8,762 nt of DNA from JALYUA01 sp038239305 (GTDB lineage Bacteria > Acidobacteriota > Thermoanaerobaculia > UBA5066 > Gp7-AA6): the NCBI GenBank assembly GCA_038239305.1, contig JBBSEW010000092.1, positions 1-8,762 on the forward strand. The letters run 5' to 3'. Positions 1 to 6,468 of the stretch are shown here, piece by piece (positions within the stretch are counted from its first letter, which is position 1; every line of letters starts with the position of its first letter). A model generated the notes under the pieces. The model saw only the letters and a program-made list of their open reading frames with translations. It was not told the origin of the DNA and searched no databases. Made by a program: the position numbers and the translations under genes.

Positions 1-4
1 CGCG

Positions 5-619
5 TCAGTCGCCCTTCTTCGTCGGATCGATCGTCGCCATGAGGTCCTTCATGTCGTCCGCGTGCTCCTCTTCCTTCTCGAGGATCCGCTCCATCAGCCG
101 GCGCGACGAGATGTCGCGATCCCCCAGGAAGCGGATGATCTCCGCATACGACTCGATCGCGATCCGCTCGGCGACGAGGTCTTCCTTGATCATGTCCATC
201 AGGGACACGCCCTCGATGTACTGCGAATGGCTGCGCGACGCGAGCCCGTCCGGACTGAAGTTCGGCTCTCCCCCGATCTGCGTGATCCGCTCGGCGATCC
301 AGTCGGCGTGCTCCTGCTCGTCGTTGGCGTGCTCGAGAAACTCGTCCGCCACCGCGTTGGCGTGAATGCCCGTCGCCATGAAGTAGTGCCGCTTGTAGCG
401 CAGCACGCAGACGATCTCGGTCGCGAGCGCTTCATTCAGGACCTTGGTGACGAGGTCCTTGTCCGCTCCGTACGACTCGGTGATCGCGCCGTTCTCGATG
501 TGCATCCGCGCGCGGCGCCGCAGCTCCTTCACATCGCTCAGGAAATATCCCTCGGCGGCCGCGCCCTTCTGCGCCGCCCGGTTCTTGGAGTCGGGTTTCG
601 ACTTTGCTTTCTTGACCAT
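5..619 (-). CDS. Ferritin-like diiron protein (bacterioferritin family)
   Basis: A 204-residue ferritin-like four-helix protein, probably a cytoplasmic iron store or ferroxidase. Visible diiron ligands are E68 (helix A), E101-x-x-H104 (within DEQEHAD), E151 (LVAERIAIES) and E183-x-x-H186 (EKEEEHADDM). The E68 to E101 spacing of 33 equals that of E. coli Bfr (E18 to E51). The Met that binds inter-subunit haem in classical Bfr lies just after the first ExxH glutamate; here that residue is Gln102, so haem binding at that site is doubtful. The N-terminal ~45 residues are a Lys/Ala-rich extension that classical Bfr lacks. I chose the ATG at 619 because AGGGGAG lies about 10 nt upstream and the residues before it have low complexity. 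The frame stays open upstream, but only through the terminator and the antisense of the next gene. The family call is firm; the physiological role (storage or stress protection) is inferred. Confidence 0.9.
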   Translation of the reverse strand: MVKKAKSKPDSKNRAAQKGAAAEGYFLSDVKELRRRARMHIENGAITESYGADKDLVTKVLNEALATEIVCVLRYKRHYFMATGIHANAVADEFLEHANDEQEHADWIAERITQIGGEPNFSPDGLASRSHSQYIEGVSLMDMIKEDLVAERIAIESYAEIIRFLGDRDISSRRLMERILEKEEEHADDMKDLMATIDPTKKGD

Positions 620-760
620 GGTGTTTCTGTTCTCCCCTCTCGCGTAATCTCTTCGATCGGCCGCGGCATCCGCAAGAGTTTTCGGGGCCGGGCGGACGGG
701 AAAAGGGTTCCCGGACGAGGCTGGGCTCCGTAAGGGGCGAGCGGAAGCGCGCGGACGGAC

Positions 761-790
761 AAAAAAAGGGGCCTTGCGGCCCCTGTTTTT
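761..790 (-). terminator. Intrinsic terminator of the first RRM gene
   Basis: GGGGCC (768-773) and GGCCCC (778-783) form a 6-bp GC stem with a 4-nt loop. On the minus-strand transcript the loop is GCAA and the stem is followed by seven T residues (761-767). It lies about 20 bp past the stop of the RRM gene ending at 810. TGTTTTT also follows on the plus strand, so it may act in both directions. Confidence 0.85.
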
Positions 791-809
791 CGATACCGGG
801 AGAGGTGAC

Positions 810-1127
810 TCAGTAACGGCTGCGTCCGCCGCCGCCCCCGCCGCCGAATCCACCGCGTCCGCCGCCGCCGCCACCGGTGCCGCCCGTCTTGGGGCGCGCC
901 TCGTTGACCGTCAGAGCGCGACCGCCGTACTGCTGGCCCGAGAGGGCCGAGATGGCGTTTTTCGCTTCGCTGTCATCGGCAAATTCGACGAATCCGAAAC
1001 CCTTCGACTGGCCCGTGTCGCGGTCGGTGATCACCGCAACCGATTCGACGGTGCCGTGCTGCGAAAACAGCGTGCGAAGGTCGTCCTCGGTCGTCGTGTA
1101 GAGAAGATTGCCCACATAGAGCTTCAT
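810..1127 (-). CDS. Glycine-rich RRM RNA-binding protein, copy 1
   Basis: A 105-residue protein with a single RNA recognition motif (about residues 2-78) and a Gly/Arg-rich tail. RNP2 is LYVGNL (3-8) and RNP1 is KGFGFVEF (42-49), with the aromatic residues that stack on RNA. The tail (82-105) is mostly Gly with Arg and Phe and ends in RSRY. This matches the small bacterial and cyanobacterial Rbp family, often linked to cold response and RNA chaperoning; here that role is by analogy. ATG at 1127 is preceded by AGGA 11 nt upstream. The gene is a paralogue of the one at 1891-2190: seven differences over the first 81 residues, and the related leader includes a shared hairpin. It has its own terminator at 761-790, so it is probably a single-gene transcript. 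Confidence 0.93.
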   Translation of the reverse strand: MKLYVGNLLYTTTEDDLRTLFSQHGTVESVAVITDRDTGQSKGFGFVEFADDSEAKNAISALSGQQYGGRALTVNEARPKTGGTGGGGGGRGGFGGGGGGGRSRY

Positions 1128-1230
1128 GAGACGGAGTCCTGTTCTATCCGGCGTGATATTTCCGCTCCGACGCGCCGCTCGCCGAAGTCGACTTCCCGAA
1201 AAAATCGGTCGGACTTCGGCGGCGCGGTTG
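1128..1230 (-). promoter_or_regulatory. Conserved structured 5' leader of RRM copy 1
   Basis: The leader of RRM copy 1 contains a perfect 10-bp inverted repeat, CGCCGAAGTC (1180-1189) and GACTTCGGCG (1212-1221). An overlapping outer pair is GCGCCGC (1172-1178) with GCGGCGC (1219-1225). The outer pair, the GTC-GAC inner arm and the GAACAGGACTC-like segment next to the start codon recur before the paralogue at 2190. The leader is therefore a candidate cis-regulatory RNA (autoregulation or temperature response). Function is inferred; the pairing is seen directly. Confidence 0.55.
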
Positions 1231-1270
1231 AGGCGGGCGAGGAAGGGCGAGCGAACGAGAAGGCGGTCAC

Positions 1271-1276
1271 GATATC
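1271..1276 (-). promoter_or_regulatory. Possible -10 element of RRM copy 1
   Basis: GATATC on the minus strand sits where the copy-2 leader has its TATATT -10, followed in both by a CCGCCTTCTCGT-like stretch. No good -35 is visible upstream, so this is a weak call resting mainly on alignment with the paralogue. Confidence 0.3.
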
Positions 1277-1344
1277 ACAGCCGCCGGAAAGGGGAAAAAG
1301 GCCCTGAAAGGCGCGCTCCTCTGTCCCGGGCTGTCGCATCGCAA

Positions 1345-1775
1345 GATCCGCCCGCCGCCGGCTACGCCTCCCTCCCAAGGCACGCGTCGGCCTTTCCGCT
1401 GGAGGGGAACCGGGCCGCCGCTCGTCGTTCGGTCGCAGTCGCAGGGAGGCGACCGCGCGAGCTCGGTGTGCTCCCTCACTCATGGCCTCGGGCGGGAGGC
1501 TCCGCCGGCGGCGGGCTCCAGTGGGGCTTTGGTCACTCTCGGAGCCCGGGGCCGGTAGCCCTCCCGGAGGAGACCGGCTTTCGGCCGCGGCATTCGCTGC
1601 GCGAACAGGCGGCCGAGAGAGCGCTTCGCTGAGAACAGTTCCAGAGGATTCGGGGGTTCGGCGGCTTCCCTTCACCGGACGCGATTACTGCCCCGATTTC
1701 GCGGAGGCGCGGCTGCCACTTCACTTCTCCCGCCTCCCGCGCCGCGCCGTGTCGACGGAGCGGAGGGCGGACGGC
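1345..1775 (-). repeat. Dispersed ~0.43-kb repeat, copy A (inverted relative to copy B)
   Basis: The reverse complement of this stretch aligns along almost its whole length with 8322-8729, by eye at roughly 80-85% identity with a few indels. It includes blocks of 43 (1396-1438), about 32 and 29 identical bases. Similarity stops abruptly on both sides. The ends carry an imperfect 12-bp inverted repeat, TCCGCCCGCCGC (1347-1358) against the complement of TCCGCCCTCCGC (1760-1771), 11 of 12 matching. The element fills the gap between the promoter of RRM copy 1 and the terminator of RRM copy 2. No recognisable protein is encoded. It may be a non-autonomous mobile element, an intergenic repeat family or a structured RNA. 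Confidence 0.75.
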
Positions 1776-1839
1776 AACGGGCCTCTTGGTGGGCCCGGAA
1801 GGGTTTTTCCAGCATCGGGAAGTGCGGTGGCTCAGAAGC

Positions 1840-1869
1840 AAAAAAAAGAGGAGGGCTTGCGCCCTCCTC
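1840..1869 (-). terminator. Intrinsic terminator of the second RRM gene
   Basis: GAGGAGGGC (1848-1856) and GCCCTCCTC (1861-1869) form a perfect 9-bp stem. The transcript (minus strand) has a GCAA loop and then a run of T residues (complement of 1840-1847). It lies about 20 bp downstream of the stop codon at 1891. The loop is identical to that of the terminator at 761-790. Confidence 0.9.
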
Positions 1870-1890
1870 GAGAAATCCTGGTGAACGAGC

Positions 1891-2190
1891 TCAGTAGCGG
1901 TCGCCGCCGCCGTAGCCGCCACGCCCGCCGCCGCCGCCCGAGCCGCCCGTCTTGGGGCGAGCTTCGTTGACGGTCAGAGCGCGTCCGCCGTACTGCTGGC
2001 CGGAGAGCGCCGAGATGGCGTTCTTGGCCTCGTTGTCGTCCGCGAACTCGACGAACCCGAATCCCTTCGAGCGTCCGGTATCGCGGTCGGTGATCACAGC
2101 CACCGAATCCACGTTGCCGTACTGCGAGAAGAGCGTCCGCAGATCGTCCTCAGTGGTGTTGTAGGGAAGGTTGCCAACGTACAATTTCAT
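1891..2190 (-). CDS. Glycine-rich RRM RNA-binding protein, copy 2
   Basis: A 99-residue single-RRM protein with RNP2 LYVGNL (3-8), RNP1 KGFGFVEF (42-49) and a Gly-rich tail (82-99) that ends in GGGDRY. Over residues 1-81 it differs from copy 1 at only seven positions (9, 11, 24, 26, 28, 40, 53); the tail is six residues shorter. It probably binds single-stranded RNA in the cytoplasm as a chaperone or regulator; targets are unknown. The frame is open a further 46 codons upstream, but I chose ATG at 2190 because the paralogue starts at the same point, AGGA lies upstream, and the extension falls in the conserved leader hairpin. A good sigma-70 promoter lies at 2327-2356 and a strong terminator at 1840-1869, so it is a monocistronic unit. 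The pair looks like a tandem duplication later separated by repeat copy A. Confidence 0.93.
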   Translation of the reverse strand: MKLYVGNLPYNTTEDDLRTLFSQYGNVDSVAVITDRDTGRSKGFGFVEFADDNEAKNAISALSGQQYGGRALTVNEARPKTGGSGGGGGRGGYGGGDRY

Positions 2191-2290
2191 CGACACAGAG
2201 TCCTGTTCCGGCGTTGGTTTTTCGGATCCGACGCGCCGCTCGACGGGTCCGACTTCCCGTGGATTTCGTCGGACTTCTGCGGCGCGCGAT
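2191..2290 (-). promoter_or_regulatory. Conserved structured 5' leader of RRM copy 2
   Basis: There are two nested stems: outer GCGCCGC (2233-2239) with GCGGCGC (2279-2285), and inner GTCCGAC (2247-2253) with GTCGGAC (2268-2274) around a 14-nt loop. The outer stem is identical to that in the leader of copy 1, and the inner arms differ slightly but still pair. Conservation of structure in an untranslated leader of about 140 nt suggests regulation at RNA level. This is an inference from two copies only. Confidence 0.6.
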
Positions 2291-2326
2291 GCGTGCGAGA
2301 AAGGCGAGCGATACGAGAAGGCGGAC

Positions 2327-2356
2327 AATATAGCAAACGGGCGCGGGGACTGGCAA
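2327..2356 (-). promoter_or_regulatory. Sigma-70-type promoter of RRM copy 2
   Basis: On the minus strand TTGCCA (2351-2356) is followed after 18 bp by TATATT (2327-2332). Transcription would start near 2320, which gives a leader of about 130 nt that contains both hairpin stems. This is the clearest promoter in the window. Confidence 0.6.
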
Positions 2357-2421
2357 GAGGGAGATTCGGGAGGGGAAATGCCGTTTGGTTGTCCTGAAAA
2401 GTGGACTCACCTCCCGAACGG

Positions 2422-2964
2422 CTAGCGGGCGCGACTGAGGACGACGCTTCCCGCCGCCGCCAGCAAGGCGGCCATCAACAACAAAATCCCGGGCCGAAGG
2501 GTCGGCACCGTCTGGACGCCCGAGATGTTCGTGTTGTCGAGGATCGTCACCGTCGCGGTATTCGGCGTTCCGATCGTCGCACCGCCAGTCGGGTTCTGGA
2601 GCTGCACGATCACAGTCTCTGCGGGCTCGATGATGGAGTCCGCGAACGGAACCACGAAGATCCACTTCCGTTGGCTCTCCCCGTCCCGAAAGATGATTCG
2701 TCCACCCGCGAGGTAGTAGTCCTGATTGAACGTAGCGGTGCCGCCCACGGGAAGAACATCCACCCCTACCGCCCCGGCGGTCCCGCCCACGCGGTCCACG
2801 AAGACGTAAATGAAGTTCTCGCAGGCGATTCCGGGGGGGCAGGGAGATGGCTCGGAGATTGTCGGGGGAAGCTCGGTCGATATCTGGAAGGTCCCGGCAC
2901 TTTGCGCCGCCGCCGTGGCAACCATTGCGAAAAGAACCAGGGCGAGAATGAAAAAACGCTGCAA
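2422..2964 (-). CDS. Secreted Calx-beta domain protein with VPTL-type C-terminal sorting tail
   Basis: A 180-residue exported protein. Residues 1-21 are a signal peptide (hydrophobic stretch, then TAAAQS). Residues ~50-144 read as one Calx-beta domain, with GTATFNQDY, a GESQRK turn, EPAETVIVQL and TATVTILDN. C42 and C48 could form a disulfide. The C-terminus has VPTL (153-156), a hydrophobic helix (~159-176) and a final SRAR, resembling IPTL-CTERM-type tails processed by exosortase-like systems. The start appears to be TTG at 2964: GGGGGGA lies a few bases upstream, and the only in-frame ATG (codon 14) would destroy the signal peptide. The gene begins 27 bp after the FAD-subunit stop on the same strand, so it may be the last gene of that operon, although a functional link to the cytoplasmic enzyme is not obvious. 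It probably acts at the cell envelope; its ligand is unknown. Confidence 0.8.
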   Translation of the reverse strand: MQRFFILALVLFAMVATAAAQSAGTFQISTELPPTISEPSPCPPGIACENFIYVFVDRVGGTAGAVGVDVLPVGGTATFNQDYYLAGGRIIFRDGESQRKWIFVVPFADSIIEPAETVIVQLQNPTGGATIGTPNTATVTILDNTNISGVQTVPTLRPGILLLMAALLAAAGSVVLSRAR

Positions 2965-2991
2965 GTCGTCCCCCCATCCGTGGCGAGGACT

Positions 2992-3981
2992 CTATCCCTC
3001 GAGAGAAACGATCTCGCGAAGGGCCGCCGCCACGTATTTTCCCGTCATTTCCTTGCGCCAGAGGAAGGAGAAGTCGGTGTTGTCCATCGGGCGGGCGGGA
3101 GTGGCGGCTGCCGTTGCCGCTTCACCGATCGCGGCTTCGTCCAGGGTCCGGCCGGCGAGCAGCGTCTCGGCCCGGGCGAGCCGGAGCGGCGCGGAGGCGA
3201 CGCCGCCGAGGACGATCCGGGCCTCCGCCACCCTGTCCCCCTCGAAGCGCACGGCGGCGCCGACGGACAGGACCGGGAAGTCGAACGAGCCGCGCCGCCG
3301 CAGCTTCTTGTAGACAGCGCGCCAGGAACCCGGCGCGGGGACGGAGATTTCCGTCAGGAGCTCGTCCGGCTGCTTCGTCACGTAGTCGATGCCGTCGTTG
3401 CGGTAGAGGTCCTCGACCGCGATCTCGCGAGATCCGGCCGCCGACGCGAGCTTCACCCGCGCGCCCATCGCGATGAGCACCGGCACGGAGTCCGCCGACT
3501 GCACCGCGAGGCATTTCGGAGAGCCCGGCGCCACCCAGCAGATCGTTCCATCCTTCTTCATGCAGTAGTCGATCGCCTGCCGCCACTCGAGCGACTGGTC
3601 GTAGTAGTTGCAGCGGGTGTCGAGGAGAAGGTTGCCGCCGAGCGTGCCCATGTTGCGGAGGGGCGGCGTCGATATCTCGGCGATGGCGTGGGCGAGGCCG
3701 GGATATTCGCTCCGGATGCGCGGGTCGTTCTCGACGTCGGACAGGAGGGTGCCGGCCCCGATCGTGACCCCGTCTCCTTCGGAGAACACGACGCCGCGCA
3801 GCTCGCGAAGCCGCGCGAGCCCGATGACCGTCGCGGGCGTCTGCTGTCGGCGCTTCATGTTCGGGTAGAGATCCGTGCCGCCGGCGACGAATGCTCCGGA
3901 AGGGCCCGCGTCCGCTTTCATCGCGACGGCCTCCGCGAGGTTCGCCGGCGAGCGATAGCGGAAGCGCGGGAGTCGCAGCAT
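2992..3981 (-). CDS. FAD-binding medium subunit of a molybdenum hydroxylase, 4-hydroxybenzoyl-CoA reductase beta-like
   Basis: A 329-residue subunit of the CoxM/HcrB family that carries FAD between the iron-sulfur subunit and the electron partner. FAD-binding signatures are AGGTDLYPNMK (33-43) and the TPPLRNMGTLGGNLLLD region (105-121). C124, C140, C148 and C157 lie in the following loop with spacings 16, 8 and 9. These are the spacings of the four cysteines holding the extra [4Fe-4S] cluster in Thauera aromatica HcrB, so this subunit probably carries that cluster; ordinary xanthine dehydrogenase and CO dehydrogenase medium subunits lack it. ATG at 3981 follows a GGGGCGGGG ribosome-binding stretch that fills the 9-bp gap from the large-subunit stop. 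The substrate cannot be read from the sequence. It may be an aromatic acyl-CoA, but relatives of other specificity also have this loop. Confidence 0.93.
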   Translation of the reverse strand: MLRLPRFRYRSPANLAEAVAMKADAGPSGAFVAGGTDLYPNMKRRQQTPATVIGLARLRELRGVVFSEGDGVTIGAGTLLSDVENDPRIRSEYPGLAHAIAEISTPPLRNMGTLGGNLLLDTRCNYYDQSLEWRQAIDYCMKKDGTICWVAPGSPKCLAVQSADSVPVLIAMGARVKLASAAGSREIAVEDLYRNDGIDYVTKQPDELLTEISVPAPGSWRAVYKKLRRRGSFDFPVLSVGAAVRFEGDRVAEARIVLGGVASAPLRLARAETLLAGRTLDEAAIGEAATAAATPARPMDNTDFSFLWRKEMTGKYVAAALREIVSLEG

Positions 3982-3990
3982 CCCCGCCCC

Positions 3991-6468
3991 CTATCGCTTT
4001 CCCGCGGCAACCGGAGCGCCGCCGGGAATCTCGCCGCGCACCCCGCCCGGCGCCGTGGCGGAGGCGTCCCGCGCCCGTCCGTCTCCGCCCTCCGCGGGCG
4101 TCGGGATGCGCACGGGTTCCGGATACGGGATCGCGGGGAATCGCGCGGGCCCGAACCGGGCGGGCTTGCCCTGCGCTCCGGCCTTCAAGGCCGCGCGGAT
4201 CTTCTCGGGCGTAATGGGAACTTCGTCGACTCGCACACCGACCGCGTCGAAAACGGCATTTGCGACGGCGGGCGGAATCGGCAGCAGAGGGCCCTGCCCC
4301 ACTTCCTTGGCGCCGAACGGACCGTTCGGATCGGGATCTTCGATCAGGAACGTGACGACTTCCGGCATCTCCATCGTCGTCGGGCTCTTGTATTCGAGCA
4401 TCGACGGAAACTTGTGGACGACGTTGCGGTTGGCGTTCGACCGATACGCCATCTCCTCCATCATCGCCTCGCCGAGGCCCATGTACACGGATCCCTCGAC
4501 CTGGCCGATCGCCAGCACCGGGTTGATGCACTTGCCGATGTCGTGCGCGATCCAGATCTTCGGCACGGTGTAGATGCCGGTATCGGGGTCGACGTCGACC
4601 TCGACGACCGCGGCGGAATAGGAGTACGCGGGTGAAGGCCCGACGCCCGCCCCCCGGAACCGGCCCGCCGAGGGAGGCGGCGAGTACGAGCCCACCGTCC
4701 CGATCGTCCCGACCCGCGACTCCGCCGCGATGACGGCTTCCGCGAACGACAGGCCGGTCTCCGGTTCCTCGACGTCGAACACGCGGCCGCCCGCGAAAAC
4801 CAGGCGTGCCGCAGGGATACCGAGCTTCTCCGCGGCGGGCCCGGACAAAATCTCGCGCGCCCGTTCCGCGGCCTGCAGCGCGGCGTTGCCGGTCATGAGC
4901 GTGACGCGCGAAGAGTAGGAACCGAGATCGACCGGCGTGAGATCCGTATCGGCCGTCACGACGCGGATGTCGAGTGGCTCCACGCCGAGCGTTTCCGCCA
5001 CGACATACGCGAGGACCGAATCGCTCCCCTGGCCGATGTCCGTCGAGCCGCAGAAAACCGTGACACCGCCGCTCCGATCGAGCTTCAGCTGCACGCCGGA
5101 CTGGGGCATTGCGTTCCAGTAGATCGGAAGACCGGCGCCGCAAAGGTACGACGAGCACGCCAGGCCGAGACCCTTGCCGCGCGGGAGGTTGCCCCGGCGC
5201 TTTCTCCACCCCGAAGCCGCGACGACCTTCTCGATGCATGGTCCGAGGCCAATCGACCCGACCCGCAGGAAGTTCGCGGTGAGCGAGTTCGCGGGCTGCA
5301 GGTTCGCAAGGCGCATGTCGGCCGGATCGAGCGAGAGATCGCACGCGACGCGGTCGAGCTGCGCCTCGAGCGCGAACCGCGGTTGGGGCGTGCCGTGCCC
5401 TCGCTTCGGCCCGCAGGGCGGCTTGTTCGTGAAGACGCGCGCGCCGTCGAACCGGTACGCGGGCACCGGGTAGGTCACCGTCTGGAGCGCTCCCGTGTAG
5501 TAGGTGGAGGCCACGCCGTACGACCCGTAGCCGCCCCCGTCGAGCACCGTCTGGAAGTGGAGCGCGGTGATCGCCCCGTCCTTCGTGACGCCCATGCGCG
5601 CGCGCATCAGCGTCGGATGCCGGCCCCGGTGGCAGTAGAAGACTTCCTCTCTCGTCAGGCAGATCTTGACGGGGCGGCCCGTGATCCGGGAAAGATGGGA
5701 GACGACGATCTCGTGGTTGAAGGGGTCGGACTTCCCCCCGAAACCGCCGCCGTTCGGCGTCGCGATCACGCGAATCCGGGAAGACGGCACCTCGAGGACT
5801 TTCGTCAGGGCGCGGTGCACGTAGTGCGGCGTCTGCGTCGAGCTCCAGAGCGTCAGCTTTCCGTCCGGGCCGAAGTCCGCGAGCGCCGCGTGCTGCTCGA
5901 TCGCGAGGTGCGTGTTGCCCTCGTAGAAAGACAGGTCGTCGTAGATGCGATAAGCCCGCGCGAAACCGGCGTCGAGCTCGCCGAACTCCATCGACACGAG
6001 CTTGTGAAAGTTGTCGAGATCGCCGTAGTCGTGGATCCGCGGCTCGGGCGTCGCGATCGCGTCGTCGATCGAGCCGATCGCCACCAGGTCCTCGTACTCG
6101 ACCTCGATCGCGGCGAGCGCATCCGCCGCGGACTCTTCATCGAGGGCCGCGACCGCGGCGATGGGATCGCCCACGAACCGGACTCGATCGACGCACAGGG
6201 CATGCTCATCCTGGGAGACGGGCAGGATCCCGAAGGGAATCGGCAGGTCCTTCCCGGTCGCCACCGCGAGGACGCCCGGCATTGCCAGCGCCTTCGAGGC
6301 GTCCACCCGGACAAGGCGGGCGTGCGCTCGCTGGCTTCGCAGAAGCTTGCAGTGCAGCATCCGCGGCAGGTCGAGATCGTCCGCGAACCGGGTCACGCCG
6401 GTGACCTTGGCGGCCGCGTCCACTTTCGCGTACGGCCGGCCGACGACGCGGGTGCGAACGCGGCTCAT
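3991..6468 (-). CDS. Molybdopterin-binding large subunit of a xanthine dehydrogenase/4-hydroxybenzoyl-CoA reductase family enzyme
   Basis: An 825-residue catalytic subunit that binds the molybdenum-pterin cofactor. The N-terminal hammerhead domain (~10-130) has VTRFADDLDLP and RFVGDPIAAVAA. The Mo-binding part has ATPNGGGFGGK (236-246), GPKRGHGTPQP (353-363), CGSTDIGQG (473-481) and the C-terminal GAKEVGQG (719-726). In that last motif the family normally has the active-site glutamate (VGE); here codon 725 is CAG, Gln. Residues ~760-825 form a Gly/Pro/Ala-rich tail beyond the usual end. The start is ATG at 6468, overlapping the small-subunit stop as ATGA. The upstream sequence has no clear Shine-Dalgarno, so translation is probably coupled. 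The frame remains open 154 codons further upstream, but only antiparallel to codon choice of the small subunit. The gene order small-large-medium matches hcrCAB/hbaBCD. The reaction (hydroxylation or reductive dehydroxylation) is not settled by sequence. Confidence 0.93.
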   Translation of the reverse strand: MSRVRTRVVGRPYAKVDAAAKVTGVTRFADDLDLPRMLHCKLLRSQRAHARLVRVDASKALAMPGVLAVATGKDLPIPFGILPVSQDEHALCVDRVRFVGDPIAAVAALDEESAADALAAIEVEYEDLVAIGSIDDAIATPEPRIHDYGDLDNFHKLVSMEFGELDAGFARAYRIYDDLSFYEGNTHLAIEQHAALADFGPDGKLTLWSSTQTPHYVHRALTKVLEVPSSRIRVIATPNGGGFGGKSDPFNHEIVVSHLSRITGRPVKICLTREEVFYCHRGRHPTLMRARMGVTKDGAITALHFQTVLDGGGYGSYGVASTYYTGALQTVTYPVPAYRFDGARVFTNKPPCGPKRGHGTPQPRFALEAQLDRVACDLSLDPADMRLANLQPANSLTANFLRVGSIGLGPCIEKVVAASGWRKRRGNLPRGKGLGLACSSYLCGAGLPIYWNAMPQSGVQLKLDRSGGVTVFCGSTDIGQGSDSVLAYVVAETLGVEPLDIRVVTADTDLTPVDLGSYSSRVTLMTGNAALQAAERAREILSGPAAEKLGIPAARLVFAGGRVFDVEEPETGLSFAEAVIAAESRVGTIGTVGSYSPPPSAGRFRGAGVGPSPAYSYSAAVVEVDVDPDTGIYTVPKIWIAHDIGKCINPVLAIGQVEGSVYMGLGEAMMEEMAYRSNANRNVVHKFPSMLEYKSPTTMEMPEVVTFLIEDPDPNGPFGAKEVGQGPLLPIPPAVANAVFDAVGVRVDEVPITPEKIRAALKAGAQGKPARFGPARFPAIPYPEPVRIPTPAEGGDGRARDASATAPGGVRGEIPGGAPVAAGKR

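Noticed and set aside
644..675. Promoter of the ferritin-like gene (TTGCGG with GAGATT, 18 bp)
   Set aside because: The -10 match is poor, and nearby alternatives have non-standard spacing.
620..874. 85-codon upstream extension of the ferritin-like gene
   Set aside because: It crosses a strong intrinsic terminator and runs antisense-offset through the Gly-rich tail of the RRM gene; ATG 619 has a good ribosome-binding site.
2191..2328. 46-codon N-terminal extension of RRM copy 2
   Set aside because: It is encoded by the conserved leader hairpin, and the paralogue starts exactly at MKLYVGNL.
2380..2422. Terminator or insertion-sequence end near the Calx-beta stop
   Set aside because: Short stems (GCCGTT/AACGGC with a 31-nt loop; GTCC/GGAC around 2391-2406) have no following T tract, and no transposase is present.
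2401..4635. Long plus-strand open frame (744 codons)
   Set aside because: It is antisense to the Calx-beta, FAD and Mo genes, whose domains are recognisable; the plus-strand translation has no recognisable domain and is Arg/Asp-rich.
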